Shown here piece after piece: positions 1 through 8,056 of a stretch of DNA of 64,000 bases. A model generated the notes under the pieces. That model ran no database searches, was not told the DNA's origin, and saw only the letters and a program-made list of their open reading frames with translations. Where the stretch lies: assembly GCF_000317635.1 (NCBI RefSeq), contig NC_019779.1, positions 1,302,001-1,366,000 of the forward strand, read 5' to 3'. The stretch comes from Halothece sp. PCC 7418. GTDB lineage: Bacteria > Cyanobacteriota > Cyanobacteriia > Cyanobacteriales > Rubidibacteraceae. Within the stretch, counting starts at the first letter, position 1. Each line of letters starts with the position of its first letter. The position numbers and the translations under genes are program-made.

Positions 1-1
1 T

Positions 2-790
2 TCTACCTTACTCCCCTTTAAGCCCTTATCAGAACTCCTCTCCTATAATCGTACCCTCACTCGTAGTAATCTCTTTGCTGCTCAAGCAGAAAGTGATGAA
101 ATGTCGATTGTCGTTCTACGCAGTACCGGCAATTTAGTCGCTGTGCAAGTGGATCAAGTGCTGGGACAACAAGAAATTGTAATTAAACAACTCGCTGGTC
201 CGATTCCCAAACCGTTAGGAATTGCTGGGGTTACGGTGACCTCGGATGGCAGTGTGATGGCGATTGCGGATGTTTTAGAATTAATTGACCTCTTCTACGG
301 ACGAGTCCGAAAAGATGTTATGAACTCCATGTTGGCGCAGCAAGAACAAGCAGCAGAACAACAAGCGGGTGACGCTGAACCAATGGTGTTGATTGTGGAT
401 GACTCGATTACAGTACGAGAACTCCTCTCGATGACTTTCTCCAAAGCGGGATATCGGGTTGAACAAGCCCGTGACGGTAAAGATGCTTGGGAAAAACTGC
501 GAGCAGGTTTAGCTTGCGACATGATGTTCTGTGATATTGAAATGCCCCGAATGGACGGGTTAGAATTATTGTCTCGGGTAAAAGAAGAAGAGCGATTTGC
601 CGATTTACCTGTGGGAATGCTAACCTCGCGGGGCGCGGAACGTCATCGTCAAATGGCAACTCGTCTCGGTGCAAAAGGATACTTTACCAAACCCTATCTG
701 GAAGAGGTGTTGTTAGATGCAGCGAAACGGATGTTAGAAGGAGAAAATTTAATGGATCGTAAAGCAACCAGTGCTGCATCTCAGTCATGA
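2..790 (+). CDS. CheA-type hybrid histidine kinase, C-terminal part (partial)
   Basis: The reading frame is open to the left edge, so only the C-terminus is here; an ATG at 101 is internal. The first ~110 residues look like a CheW-like regulatory domain (a VAVQVDQVLGQQEIVIK stretch typical of the CheA C-terminus). A response-regulator receiver follows, with the acidic pair in VLIVDDS, phospho-acceptor Asp in CDIEMPRMDG, Thr/Ser in MLTSRG and Lys in YFTKPY. This order, CheW then REC, is that of cyanobacterial hybrid CheA proteins of type IV pilus phototaxis systems. Which Che/Pil operon it belongs to cannot be told because the kinase core lies outside. Its TGA overlaps the next ATG, so translation of the next gene may be coupled. 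Confidence 0.88.
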   Translation, partial: STLLPFKPLSELLSYNRTLTRSNLFAAQAESDEMSIVVLRSTGNLVAVQVDQVLGQQEIVIKQLAGPIPKPLGIAGVTVTSDGSVMAIADVLELIDLFYGRVRKDVMNSMLAQQEQAAEQQAGDAEPMVLIVDDSITVRELLSMTFSKAGYRVEQARDGKDAWEKLRAGLACDMMFCDIEMPRMDGLELLSRVKEEERFADLPVGMLTSRGAERHRQMATRLGAKGYFTKPYLEEVLLDAAKRMLEGENLMDRKATSAASQS

Positions 791-2439
791 TCAATCAACC
801 ACAGATGACTCAAAAAAATTACTTTGGCTACAAACAACGTTTATCAAGTTGCAACCGCGCCATGAGGCGAGGGGTTAGGGTTTCATTAATCGCCTTACTC
901 GGCGCATTTAGCCTCTTTACACCGACCTCAGTTCGCAGCGAACCCTTTCCCATTGAAGTGGGAATTGTTCAACGGTTTGGGGAGGAATTAAGTGACGAGA
1001 TGACTTTGACCAGTCCCAATGAAACCCCCTTAACGGTCACTGTCAAAAATGACGGTACGACGGAAACCTTAAAAACCGATCGCGTCACTTTGGAAATTAA
1101 AGCAGCCCCCTTAGCTAAGCCAAAAGTAAGAGAACGGGTGATTTTAAGTGATCATGCCACATTTGAGAGTGCGGAAACCAGTGCCCAAATATGGGCAAAA
1201 CGGGGGATTATTACAGAAGTCACACAGCCAGGTCGTTGGCAAGTGTGGGCAAAATCAGAAGTTTATCACTCTCCTCTATTGCGACGCTTTTTATTAGAAA
1301 GTCTGCAACGAGAAGGGTATAACCGCCCCTATCTGGAAACTGAGGTTTTAGAAGAAGTGGTAGAAGTGTCTTTTCTCTTAGACGGAAAACGCTATACTCC
1401 CGAAACCCTAGAGATTCACCATGAAAGCGAACAACTCTATGTCAAGGCGAGTGATGTCCCCCGTCGGCTTTATCCAGGACATTTACACCTACAACCGAAT
1501 TCTTATGGCAATTATACGCTGGTGAATATTGTCCCCATTGAGTCTTATTTGCGGGGCGTTGTCCCCCATGAAATTGGACCCAATGCCCCCTTAGAAGCAG
1601 TAAAAGCCCAAGCGATTATTGCCCGAACCTATGCCTTGCGAAATCTCCATCGCTTTCAGGCTGATGATTATGAAATTTGTGCCAATACTCATTGTCAGGT
1701 CTATTGGGGATTGAGTGATACCAATGCCCGCAGCGATCGCGCGATCCAAGAAACCAGCCAACAGATCCTTAGCTATCAAGGAAACCTCGTTGATGCCCTC
1801 TATTCTTCCACAACGGGGGGAGTAACTGCCTTTTTTAGTGATATTTGGGATGGTCAACAACGCCCTTATTTACGCTCCGTGGTTGATTCTCCGCAACCCG
1901 TGTGGGATTTAGACAAACGTCCCCTCAGTGAGGAAGAGAATTTTCGGGCTTTTATCAAGCAGCAGCAAGGGTTTAATGAAACGGGAAGCCGAGCCTTTCG
2001 CTGGGAAAAACAAAGCAGTATTGAGCAGTTGACAGAAGACTTGCAAACGTATTTAGAGCGCATTAAGCATCCCCTCGCCGAAAAAATCGATAACATTGAG
2101 GAGATGACAGTGACAGCGCGATCGCGCTCGGGTCGGATTTTACAAATGGATGTTCAGACCGATCAAGGCCCCATTATCTTGAAAAAAACAGAAGTCCGCA
2201 GTGCCTTTGGCCCCCCTCGCAGTACCCTCTTTTATGTTGATCCAGTCCGCGACGACAACGGAGAATTGGAAGCCTATCAGTTTATTGGCGGTGGCTTTGG
2301 ACATGGCGTTGGCTTAAGTCAAATTGGAGCACACCACCTCGCCAAACAGGGCTGGTCAGCACAAGACATCCTCTACTTTTATTATCCAGACACTGAGATT
2401 CTGCTGTTGGATGAAGTGAGTGATAGCAGTCACCAGTGA
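787..2439 (+). CDS. SpoIID/LytB domain-containing exported protein
   Basis: A 550-residue protein with a basic N-terminus and a hydrophobic segment (about residues 28-50) ending near VRSEP, consistent with a signal peptide. The SpoIID/LytB domain fills the C-terminal two thirds: a YLRGVVPHEIG motif, AQAIIARTYAL, a CHCQVYWG-like stretch, STTGGVT and a terminal GGGFGHGVGLSQIGA motif. In sporulating bacteria SpoIID is a lytic transglycosylase acting on peptidoglycan; in cyanobacteria the family is common and its role less defined. The ATG at 787 overlaps the upstream stop (ATGA); an in-frame ATG at 862 would give a shorter, more typical signal peptide. Confidence 0.85.
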   Translation: MINQPQMTQKNYFGYKQRLSSCNRAMRRGVRVSLIALLGAFSLFTPTSVRSEPFPIEVGIVQRFGEELSDEMTLTSPNETPLTVTVKNDGTTETLKTDRVTLEIKAAPLAKPKVRERVILSDHATFESAETSAQIWAKRGIITEVTQPGRWQVWAKSEVYHSPLLRRFLLESLQREGYNRPYLETEVLEEVVEVSFLLDGKRYTPETLEIHHESEQLYVKASDVPRRLYPGHLHLQPNSYGNYTLVNIVPIESYLRGVVPHEIGPNAPLEAVKAQAIIARTYALRNLHRFQADDYEICANTHCQVYWGLSDTNARSDRAIQETSQQILSYQGNLVDALYSSTTGGVTAFFSDIWDGQQRPYLRSVVDSPQPVWDLDKRPLSEEENFRAFIKQQQGFNETGSRAFRWEKQSSIEQLTEDLQTYLERIKHPLAEKIDNIEEMTVTARSRSGRILQMDVQTDQGPIILKKTEVRSAFGPPRSTLFYVDPVRDDNGELEAYQFIGGGFGHGVGLSQIGAHHLAKQGWSAQDILYFYYPDTEILLLDEVSDSSHQ

Positions 2440-3094
2440 TTAGTTATCGATTCCCAATTCCCTTTTTCCCATGGCTCGACGCATTACCTATAACTAAAAC
2501 TTATAAAGCATATAATGTTAGTTAAGACTTTTCAATAAAAACAACGGCTTTACAAAAGTTAACTTGTCAATTGCAGCGCATCATATTGACGAATTTACGT
2601 CTTTTCGGGTATAGTCAGATCAATAAAAATCCGAAGGGTTTTTCTATCTTGAGGGTCGTTTGAGGGACTGGAATCTTGATTCTAGCGTTGGTCGAGCCCA
2701 AATTCTGTCAAGTTTTTTGCGACAAGTCGTATGTATTTTTGTTGAGCAATACAATTTTTTGTAAAGAGGTATTGACAGAAACGAGACCAAGCCATGTTAT
2801 CCGAAGCAGGTGATTCACCCTGAACGAGGGAGAAGCAACGATCAGTCACAGGCGAGTCATCGTTGATAGTTGTTGCCACCAATATCCCCTTTCCTTTTGA
2901 CCTGTTATGGATGCTTCAGTTATGAGACGGAAGTTAGTGGATAATAGGGATAATTAAGAAAGAGCACCTTCGAGAAGAGTGAGTCCTGTTGCTCTAGCGA
3001 TGGCTCAACAAATTACCTTGTCTTCAGAACTGATTGTCGATGAAAAATTGTCAATTGTCAATTTTTAAAAACTATATTGGTGTTGGTTAGTGAC
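2440..3094. other. Intergenic region upstream of ntcA
   Basis: About 650 bases with no convincing gene; a 66-codon minus-strand frame at 2682-2882 has no recognisable features. It holds a sigma70-like promoter (listed separately), a TATAAT at 2511-2516 without a good -35 box, and a short direct repeat of TTGTCAA just before the gene. I found no perfect GTA-N8-TAC NtcA box. Confidence 0.5.
2772..2800 (+). promoter_or_regulatory. Candidate sigma70-type promoter for ntcA
   Basis: TTGACA at 2772-2777, a 17-base spacer, then TGTTAT at 2795-2800. The -35 box is perfect and the spacing ideal; the -10 is weaker. It would give a leader of nearly 290 bases before the ntcA ATG. Inference from motif only. 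Confidence 0.4.
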
Positions 3095-3772
3095 ATGAAC
3101 TTATTTACAACCCCAGAAACCTCCCTAGAAGATGTTTTCCGTCAAATTGGAGGCGGTGGCATTACCCCAGTGGTAGAGAACTTTGATCGCGGAAAAACCA
3201 TCTTTTTTCCAGGTGATCCTGCCGAGCGCGTTTACTTTTTACTGACGGGGGCAGTTAAACTCTCCCGAGTCTATGAAACTGGAGAAGAGATAACAGTAGC
3301 CCTATTGCGGGAGAATAGCATTTTCGGGGTGTTATCCCTGATTACTGGTCAACACTCTGATCGCTTTTATCATGCGGTAGCCTTTACCCCTGTTGAACTT
3401 CTCTCCGCTCCCATTGAACAAGCAGAAATTGCCTTTCGAGAAAATGCACAGTTAAGCCGATTAATGCTGCAAGGGTTATCTTCTCGTATTCTCCAAACCG
3501 AAATGATGATTGAAACCCTAGCCCATCGCGATATGGGGTCGCGCTTAGTGAGTTTTCTGCTGATTTTATGTCGAGATTTTGGACAACCTTCCGATCAAGG
3601 TATTCAAATCGACTTAAAACTATCCCATCAGGCGATCGCGGAAGCAATTGGTTCGACTCGCGTTACAGTGACTCGTCTCCTCGGGGAATTACGAGAAGAA
3701 GGGATGATTTCTATTTACAAGAAAAAGATTACGGTGCATAATCCAGTCGTACTCAGTCAACAATTTTCCTAG
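3095..3772 (+). CDS. ntcA: Global nitrogen regulator NtcA (CRP family)
   Basis: NtcA senses 2-oxoglutarate and activates nitrogen-assimilation genes in cyanobacteria, binding GTA-N8-TAC as a dimer. The protein shows the family's conserved blocks: [21 protein letters not shown] at the start of the cyclic-nucleotide-like beta-barrel, [49 protein letters not shown] in the dimer helix, and the recognition helix-turn-helix [21 protein letters not shown], ending in [12 protein letters not shown] chose the ATG at 3095 (225 residues, normal family length); upstream in-frame TTG (3077) and GTG (3080) add only a few residues. A DUF3084 gene follows 11 bases later. The same window carries a CnfR-type nitrogen-fixation regulator. 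Confidence 0.96.
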   Translation: MNLFTTPETSLEDVFRQIGGGGITPVVENFDRGKTIFFPGDPAERVYFLLTGAVKLSRVYETGEEITVALLRENSIFGVLSLITGQHSDRFYHAVAFTPVELLSAPIEQAEIAFRENAQLSRLMLQGLSSRILQTEMMIETLAHRDMGSRLVSFLLILCRDFGQPSDQGIQIDLKLSHQAIAEAIGSTRVTVTRLLGELREEGMISIYKKKITVHNPVVLSQQFS

Positions 3773-3783
3773 CCGTTTTCCCT

Positions 3784-5169
3784 ATGATGACCAGTGCGCT
3801 TGTTTTAATTGCAGCCATTTTACTGCTAGGTGGCTTACTCGCTGCACTGGGAGATTATTTAGGAACAAAAGTGGGAAAAGCTCGGTTGCGAATGTTCCAT
3901 TTACGTCCTCGTCAAACCGCCACCTTGGTGACAATTTTTACGGGAACGTTAATTGCAGCAAGTACGCTGGGAATTTTATTTGCAACCAGCGAATCGTTAC
4001 GGAAAGGAATCTTTCGTTTAGATGAATATTTAAATCGTTTACAAGACGCTCGTGATGAGTTAGCAGAAGCCGTTCAAGAGAAAGAAATTGTTAAGCAAGA
4101 ATTAGCGAAAGCTCAACAAGGATTAGATCAAGTTAATCGGAAGTTTCAAATAACACAACAAGAATTAACGACGGTCTCACAAAATGTTAAACAACTAAAC
4201 CAACAACTATCAGCTTTGAAGCAGGAACGAGAAAAATTATTAGAACAACGGAAAAGATTGGAACAAGAAATTATTAAAAAAGATGAAGAATTAGCTCGCC
4301 AAAAAGAGCAATTGCAAGTGACAGAAGAACGCTTAGAAAATTTAAAAAATCAAAGACAAAAACTACAAACAGAAATAAAAAAACAAGATCAGCGAATTGC
4401 GGAATTAGATCAAAATATTCAGACGCGAGACGAGGTTTTACAATTCCAAGAAGAAGAAGTGACTGAGCTAGAAACTCAACTGGTAAAATTGCAAGAAAAA
4501 ATCCAAGCTCTAGAACAATATTATCAAAATTATCAAGCTCTGCGACGGGGAAATGTCGCGTTAGGAAAAGGAGAAGTCCTCGCTCTGAGAGTGGTACAAA
4601 TTAATGATTTAGAAGAAATGGAAACCGTCATTAATCAAATGCTTCGTCAAGCCAATCGCAACGCAATTCAAGCAACACAACCAGGGAATGAAAATTTTCA
4701 AGAACAAGTTTTAGTGATCACTCAATCGCAAATTAAGCGCCTCAAAGAAATTTTGAAAGATGGTCAGGAGTACGTGGTTCAAATTGTTACCGCCGGTAAT
4801 TATTTAAGTGGTGAGAAAAAAATTCGCGTGTTTACAGATGTTATTCCAAATCAACAAGTCTTTCAAAAAGGTGAACTGATTGCATCTCTCTCTCTCAGTC
4901 CACAAGAAGTTCAACAGGGAGAGTTATCGGGACGGATTAATTTATTATTAGCAGCCTCTCGATTTCGAGCGCGTCGATCAGGGGTCGTCGGAAAAATTTT
5001 TGTGGGGGAAAGCAATGTCGAAGTGATTCGATTTATAGAAGAATTAGAAACCTTGAATCAACCTTATAATCAGATTAACGCGATCGCGGCGCAAAAAACG
5101 GATACCGCTGGTCCTCTACAATTAAAATTAAGAGTGATGCAAGATGACAAAGTAATTTTAAGTCATTAA
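3784..5169 (+). CDS. DUF3084 membrane-anchored coiled-coil protein
   Basis: A 461-residue protein conserved in cyanobacteria (DUF3084). The N-terminus has two hydrophobic segments (about residues 3-22 and 44-67) around a short loop containing GDYLGTKVGKARLRMFHLRP. Residues ~80-250 are an almost uninterrupted charged coiled coil rich in Glu, Gln, Lys and Leu. A globular domain of mixed composition follows, containing RRGNVALGKGEVLALRVV. No catalytic motif is seen and the function is unknown; the architecture suggests a membrane-tethered scaffold. It sits between ntcA and a YqgF-like gene and is probably cotranscribed with the latter (39-base gap). Confidence 0.85.
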   Translation: MMTSALVLIAAILLLGGLLAALGDYLGTKVGKARLRMFHLRPRQTATLVTIFTGTLIAASTLGILFATSESLRKGIFRLDEYLNRLQDARDELAEAVQEKEIVKQELAKAQQGLDQVNRKFQITQQELTTVSQNVKQLNQQLSALKQEREKLLEQRKRLEQEIIKKDEELARQKEQLQVTEERLENLKNQRQKLQTEIKKQDQRIAELDQNIQTRDEVLQFQEEEVTELETQLVKLQEKIQALEQYYQNYQALRRGNVALGKGEVLALRVVQINDLEEMETVINQMLRQANRNAIQATQPGNENFQEQVLVITQSQIKRLKEILKDGQEYVVQIVTAGNYLSGEKKIRVFTDVIPNQQVFQKGELIASLSLSPQEVQQGELSGRINLLLAASRFRARRSGVVGKIFVGESNVEVIRFIEELETLNQPYNQINAIAAQKTDTAGPLQLKLRVMQDDKVILSH

Positions 5170-5208
5170 TCATGAGGAAGTGATCAGCCACTCAATAACG
5201 AATAACAA

Positions 5209-5664
5209 ATGATTATAGGATTTGACCCTGGACGAGATAAATGTGGTTTAGCTTTAGTCCAAAAAACAGGAACAATTATTGAACATCAAGTTGTCAATTC
5301 AGAACAAGCGTTAATGATGATTCAACAATGGTGCGAGGAGGAGTCAATTCAAACATTGGTGATGGGAAACCAAACTACGTCTCAACAATGGCGAGAAACA
5401 TTGCAAGGAGCATTTCCTAATCTTCCGATTCTGATGGTCGATGAGCGCAATAGTACCTTAGAAGCGCGCGATCGCTATTGGGAATACTATCCTCCTAGGG
5501 GATTGATGCGTTTGCTTCCTAAAGGAATGCGGATTCCCCCCCGTCCCATTGATGATATTGTTGCGATTTTATTAGTAGAACGGTCAAAGCTCACTTCAGA
5601 AAAAACAGGTTATTTGAGGAATACGCCAACGAGCAAGGAACAACGAACCAAGAACAAAAATTAA
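5209..5664 (+). CDS. YqgF/RuvX-like RNase H-fold nuclease
   Basis: A 151-residue protein opening with IIGFDPGRDKCGLAL, the first Asp-bearing strand of the YqgF/RuvC-like RNase H fold. It continues with LVMGNQTTS, VDERNSTLEARDRYW (acidic second position) and RPIDDIVAILLVER (third acidic position). YqgF acts in 16S rRNA 5'-end maturation in E. coli; this cyanobacterial subgroup is shorter and more divergent, so rRNA processing is an inference. The C-terminal ~20 residues are low-complexity, and the DNA there (about 5632-5661) resembles the heptamer repeats seen elsewhere, so the tail may be repeat-derived. Confidence 0.8.
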   Translation: MIIGFDPGRDKCGLALVQKTGTIIEHQVVNSEQALMMIQQWCEEESIQTLVMGNQTTSQQWRETLQGAFPNLPILMVDERNSTLEARDRYWEYYPPRGLMRLLPKGMRIPPRPIDDIVAILLVERSKLTSEKTGYLRNTPTSKEQRTKNKN

Positions 5665-5706
5665 TAATATACCTGACCAGTCCAAGAATTACTAGATTAA
5701 AGTTTT

Positions 5707-6288
5707 ATGTTAACTGCTATCTTAGCTATTCTCGCTATTTCCGCGGCTGCGGGAATGCGACTCGCTCTTCCTTTGCTTATTATTGGTTTTATCGAAAGCG
5801 AAAGTTTTTGGTCAAATGTCCCCCTTTTAAATCGGCTTGATCCACAAGTGATTTTAGCAATTTTAATTAGTTGGTCTTTATTTGAATTATTCGGTTCTAA
5901 ACAATTATTAGGACAACGAGTTTTGCAACTCATTCAATTAGCATTAAGCCCACTGGTAGGGCTCTTATTGGCGGTGACAGTAGGACAACTTGCGGATTAT
6001 GAGATTACGCAACTGTGGCTGGTTGGAATCAGTGGTGGTGTTTTGGCTTTTCTCTTACAACTGGTACAAGTCGGTTGGTTCTTCCGCTTAAAAGGAATTC
6101 CTCCTTGGGTCGCCGTTGGCGAAGATATTTTATCCATTTTACTTGTTTTTTATGCTTTTAGTGCGCCAGAAGAGGGAGGATTAATTGCAATGATGCTCGT
6201 TTGGATCGCCATTCGCAGTTCCACCAGTTGGAAAAAATGGCATCAGCAATCTCGAAATCATCCGCAAGAGTCTAAGGAGAAATGGTGA
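5707..6288 (+). CDS. DUF4126 integral membrane protein
   Basis: A 193-residue hydrophobic protein with about five predicted membrane segments. The N-terminal AAGMRLALPLLIIGF followed by a soluble-looking turn and ILAILISWSLFELF matches the DUF4126 pattern, a family of unknown function. The last ~30 residues are hydrophilic (SSTSWKKWHQQSRNHPQ). It overlaps the next gene by seven bases, so the two are likely translationally coupled. Confidence 0.7.
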   Translation: MLTAILAILAISAAAGMRLALPLLIIGFIESESFWSNVPLLNRLDPQVILAILISWSLFELFGSKQLLGQRVLQLIQLALSPLVGLLLAVTVGQLADYEITQLWLVGISGGVLAFLLQLVQVGWFFRLKGIPPWVAVGEDILSILLVFYAFSAPEEGGLIAMMLVWIAIRSSTSWKKWHQQSRNHPQESKEKW

Positions 6289-7187
6289 AATATTTACGTT
6301 GGTTAATTCTGGGAGTAACGCTTTTTTTCTTGATTCAAACGTTTCAACAACATTGGCAAGATGTCATTGAAGTTGAGTTTAATCTTTCCCAAGTTAAGTA
6401 TAGCGCGATCGCGCTCTTGGTGACTCTCTTTGCTCATATTTGGTCTGGTCTGGTTTGGGCAAGTATTTTAAAGTTTTTACACCAACCAGCTGCTCTGTCT
6501 TGGGTCTTACCTGTCTATTTACAAACGAATTTAGCCAAATATATTCCAGGTAATGTCTGGCATTTTTATGGGCGTATTCGAGCGATGCAAACTGCAGGGG
6601 CGAATCTAGACACCGCTACTTTAATCACTCTTTTAGAACCGCTTTTAATGGCAACAGCAGCCGTTTTAATTGCCATGATCACGCTTCTCCACAAGGGATT
6701 AATGATGGCGCAAAATCCCTTTTATGATGTCTTTCCTTTTCTCTTTGTTGCCACAATTTTAATCGCGATTCATCCCCGTTTCCTCAATCCCCTCCTAAGT
6801 TTAGCAGGACGCTTCAAGAAGAAATCTGTTGGTCAAGAGTCTCCTAAAATCAAAGACTATCCTTGGCTTCCTCTTGGTGGCGAAATCGGTTTTGTGATTT
6901 TGCGGGGGAGTGGTTTCATTGTCACTATAGCTGGTTTTAGTGCTTTAACTCTTGAAGACTTCCCCTTACTCTTGGGTGTATTTAGTCTCTCTTGGTTTTT
7001 TGGCTTAGTGATTCCCTCCCCTGGTGGAATTGGGGTTTTTGAAAGTAGCGCGATCGCGCTGTTAAATTCCACTTTTCCTCCTGCGATTCTTCTCAGCAGT
7101 CTCGCCCTCTTTCGCTTGTTGAGTCTCAGTGCAGAAATCTTAGCGGGCGCGTTGGCGTGGGGGTTTACAGTGACCAGTAATCAGTGA
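6282..7187 (+). CDS. YbhN/UPF0104-type (lysylphosphatidylglycerol synthase-like TM) membrane protein
   Basis: A 301-residue polytopic protein with about seven to eight membrane segments. The signature YLQTNLAKYIPGNVWHFYGR and the C-terminal SPGGIGVFESSAIALL are characteristic of the UPF0104/LPG_synthase_TM superfamily, which includes MprF flippase-like domains and YbhN proteins. There is no cytosolic aminoacyl-transferase domain, so lysyl-lipid synthesis should not be assumed. A clear AAGGAGA precedes the ATG. The end of the gene runs into a heptamer repeat, which supplies the last residues and the stop. Confidence 0.78.
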   Translation: MVKYLRWLILGVTLFFLIQTFQQHWQDVIEVEFNLSQVKYSAIALLVTLFAHIWSGLVWASILKFLHQPAALSWVLPVYLQTNLAKYIPGNVWHFYGRIRAMQTAGANLDTATLITLLEPLLMATAAVLIAMITLLHKGLMMAQNPFYDVFPFLFVATILIAIHPRFLNPLLSLAGRFKKKSVGQESPKIKDYPWLPLGGEIGFVILRGSGFIVTIAGFSALTLEDFPLLLGVFSLSWFFGLVIPSPGGIGVFESSAIALLNSTFPPAILLSSLALFRLLSLSAEILAGALAWGFTVTSNQ

Positions 7188-7216
7188 CCAGTGACCAGTG
7201 ACGAGTGATCAGTGAT
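7168..7216 (+). repeat. Short tandem heptanucleotide repeat (CAGTGAC type)
   Basis: Seven head-to-tail 7-base units with consensus CAGTGAC (variants CAGTAAT, GAGTGAT, CAGTGAT). The array starts inside the 3' end of the preceding membrane-protein gene and includes its stop codon. Such STRR arrays are a known feature of cyanobacterial genomes. Confidence 0.85.
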
Positions 7217-7340
7217 AACAGTTTTACATCTGCCAAAATTTCCTCTGGCAACGAATCGTTAAAGTCTTCTGCTATAGTGACGATCTAAACTAAGTTGATG
7301 ACTCAGTTTAATTTAACCGAAAAAATCAGGTAATTCTCTC

Positions 7341-7859
7341 TTGCAGCTACAAATTCAACCATTAACCAAAGATAAGTTAGAAGAAACCGTAAAGCTCGAT
7401 CGCGCTTGCTTTGGCGGACTGTGGACAAAAGGAGCGTATGAACGAGAAATAGATAGTCCCAATAGCCTTCTTCTGGCTTTAATCACTCCTGAAAACCAAC
7501 TGATTGGAATCGGCTGCTTTTGGGCAATTGTGGAAGAAGCTCATATTACCCTCTTGGGCATTCATCCTGATTATCGCCGACAAGGATTGGGAGAATTATT
7601 ACTGTGTGAATTATTGATCGCTGCGGTTGAGTGGCCCCTCGAACGGGCAACCTTAGAAGTAAGAGTTTCCAATGAAAGCGCGATCGCGCTGTACCAAAAA
7701 CTAGGCTTTCAAATTGCAGGACGGAGAAAAGATTATTACCCGATTCCCCCAGAAGATGCCTTGATTTTGTGGCGGTCTCACTTAGATGAACCTGAATTTA
7801 CAGAAATGTTACAAAACTTACAGCAAAAAAGATCCGCTACCCTCTTGACGAAACGCTAG
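7341..7859 (+). CDS. rimI: Ribosomal-protein-S18-alanine N-acetyltransferase (GNAT)
   Basis: A 172-residue GNAT acetyltransferase. Residues ~69-90 carry the acetyl-CoA signature ITLLGIHPDYRRQGLGELLL (RRQGLG at 79-84), and SNESAIALYQKLGFQIAGRRKDYY matches the RimI C-terminal motif that includes the catalytic Tyr region. RimI acetylates the N-terminal Ala of S18. The start is TTG at 7341: an in-frame TAA lies at 7314 and no ATG or GTG occurs between. HIP1 encodes the S-A-I-A-L stretch. Confidence 0.85.
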   Translation: MQLQIQPLTKDKLEETVKLDRACFGGLWTKGAYEREIDSPNSLLLALITPENQLIGIGCFWAIVEEAHITLLGIHPDYRRQGLGELLLCELLIAAVEWPLERATLEVRVSNESAIALYQKLGFQIAGRRKDYYPIPPEDALILWRSHLDEPEFTEMLQNLQQKRSATLLTKR

Positions 7860-8056
7860 TTGATGTTGCAAAGTAGTCAAGGTTTCAATTTTTAAGAATG
7901 TGTAAAATCTGCTGTAATTCGCTTCTTGCCCCCGAAAAGTGGGGAAACCCTCACCTCAACTTAGCCCGATAACCCCATAGCCGAATAACAAACCACGGGA
8001 TCACCTATGTTAGAATCAGCGTAATAAGGGCACGCAGCAGGTGATAACAATAGGCT

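Noticed and set aside
2727-2752. GTA...TAC pair as an NtcA site
   Set aside because: The gap is not eight bases; the same applies to the GTA/TAC in the palindrome at 20745.
2682-2882. 66-codon minus-strand frame in the ntcA spacer
   Set aside because: No domain, signal or good ribosome-binding site; composition unlike coding DNA here.
7168-7216. CRISPR-like regular repeat
   Set aside because: Units are 7 bases, contiguous and without spacers; it is an STRR array.
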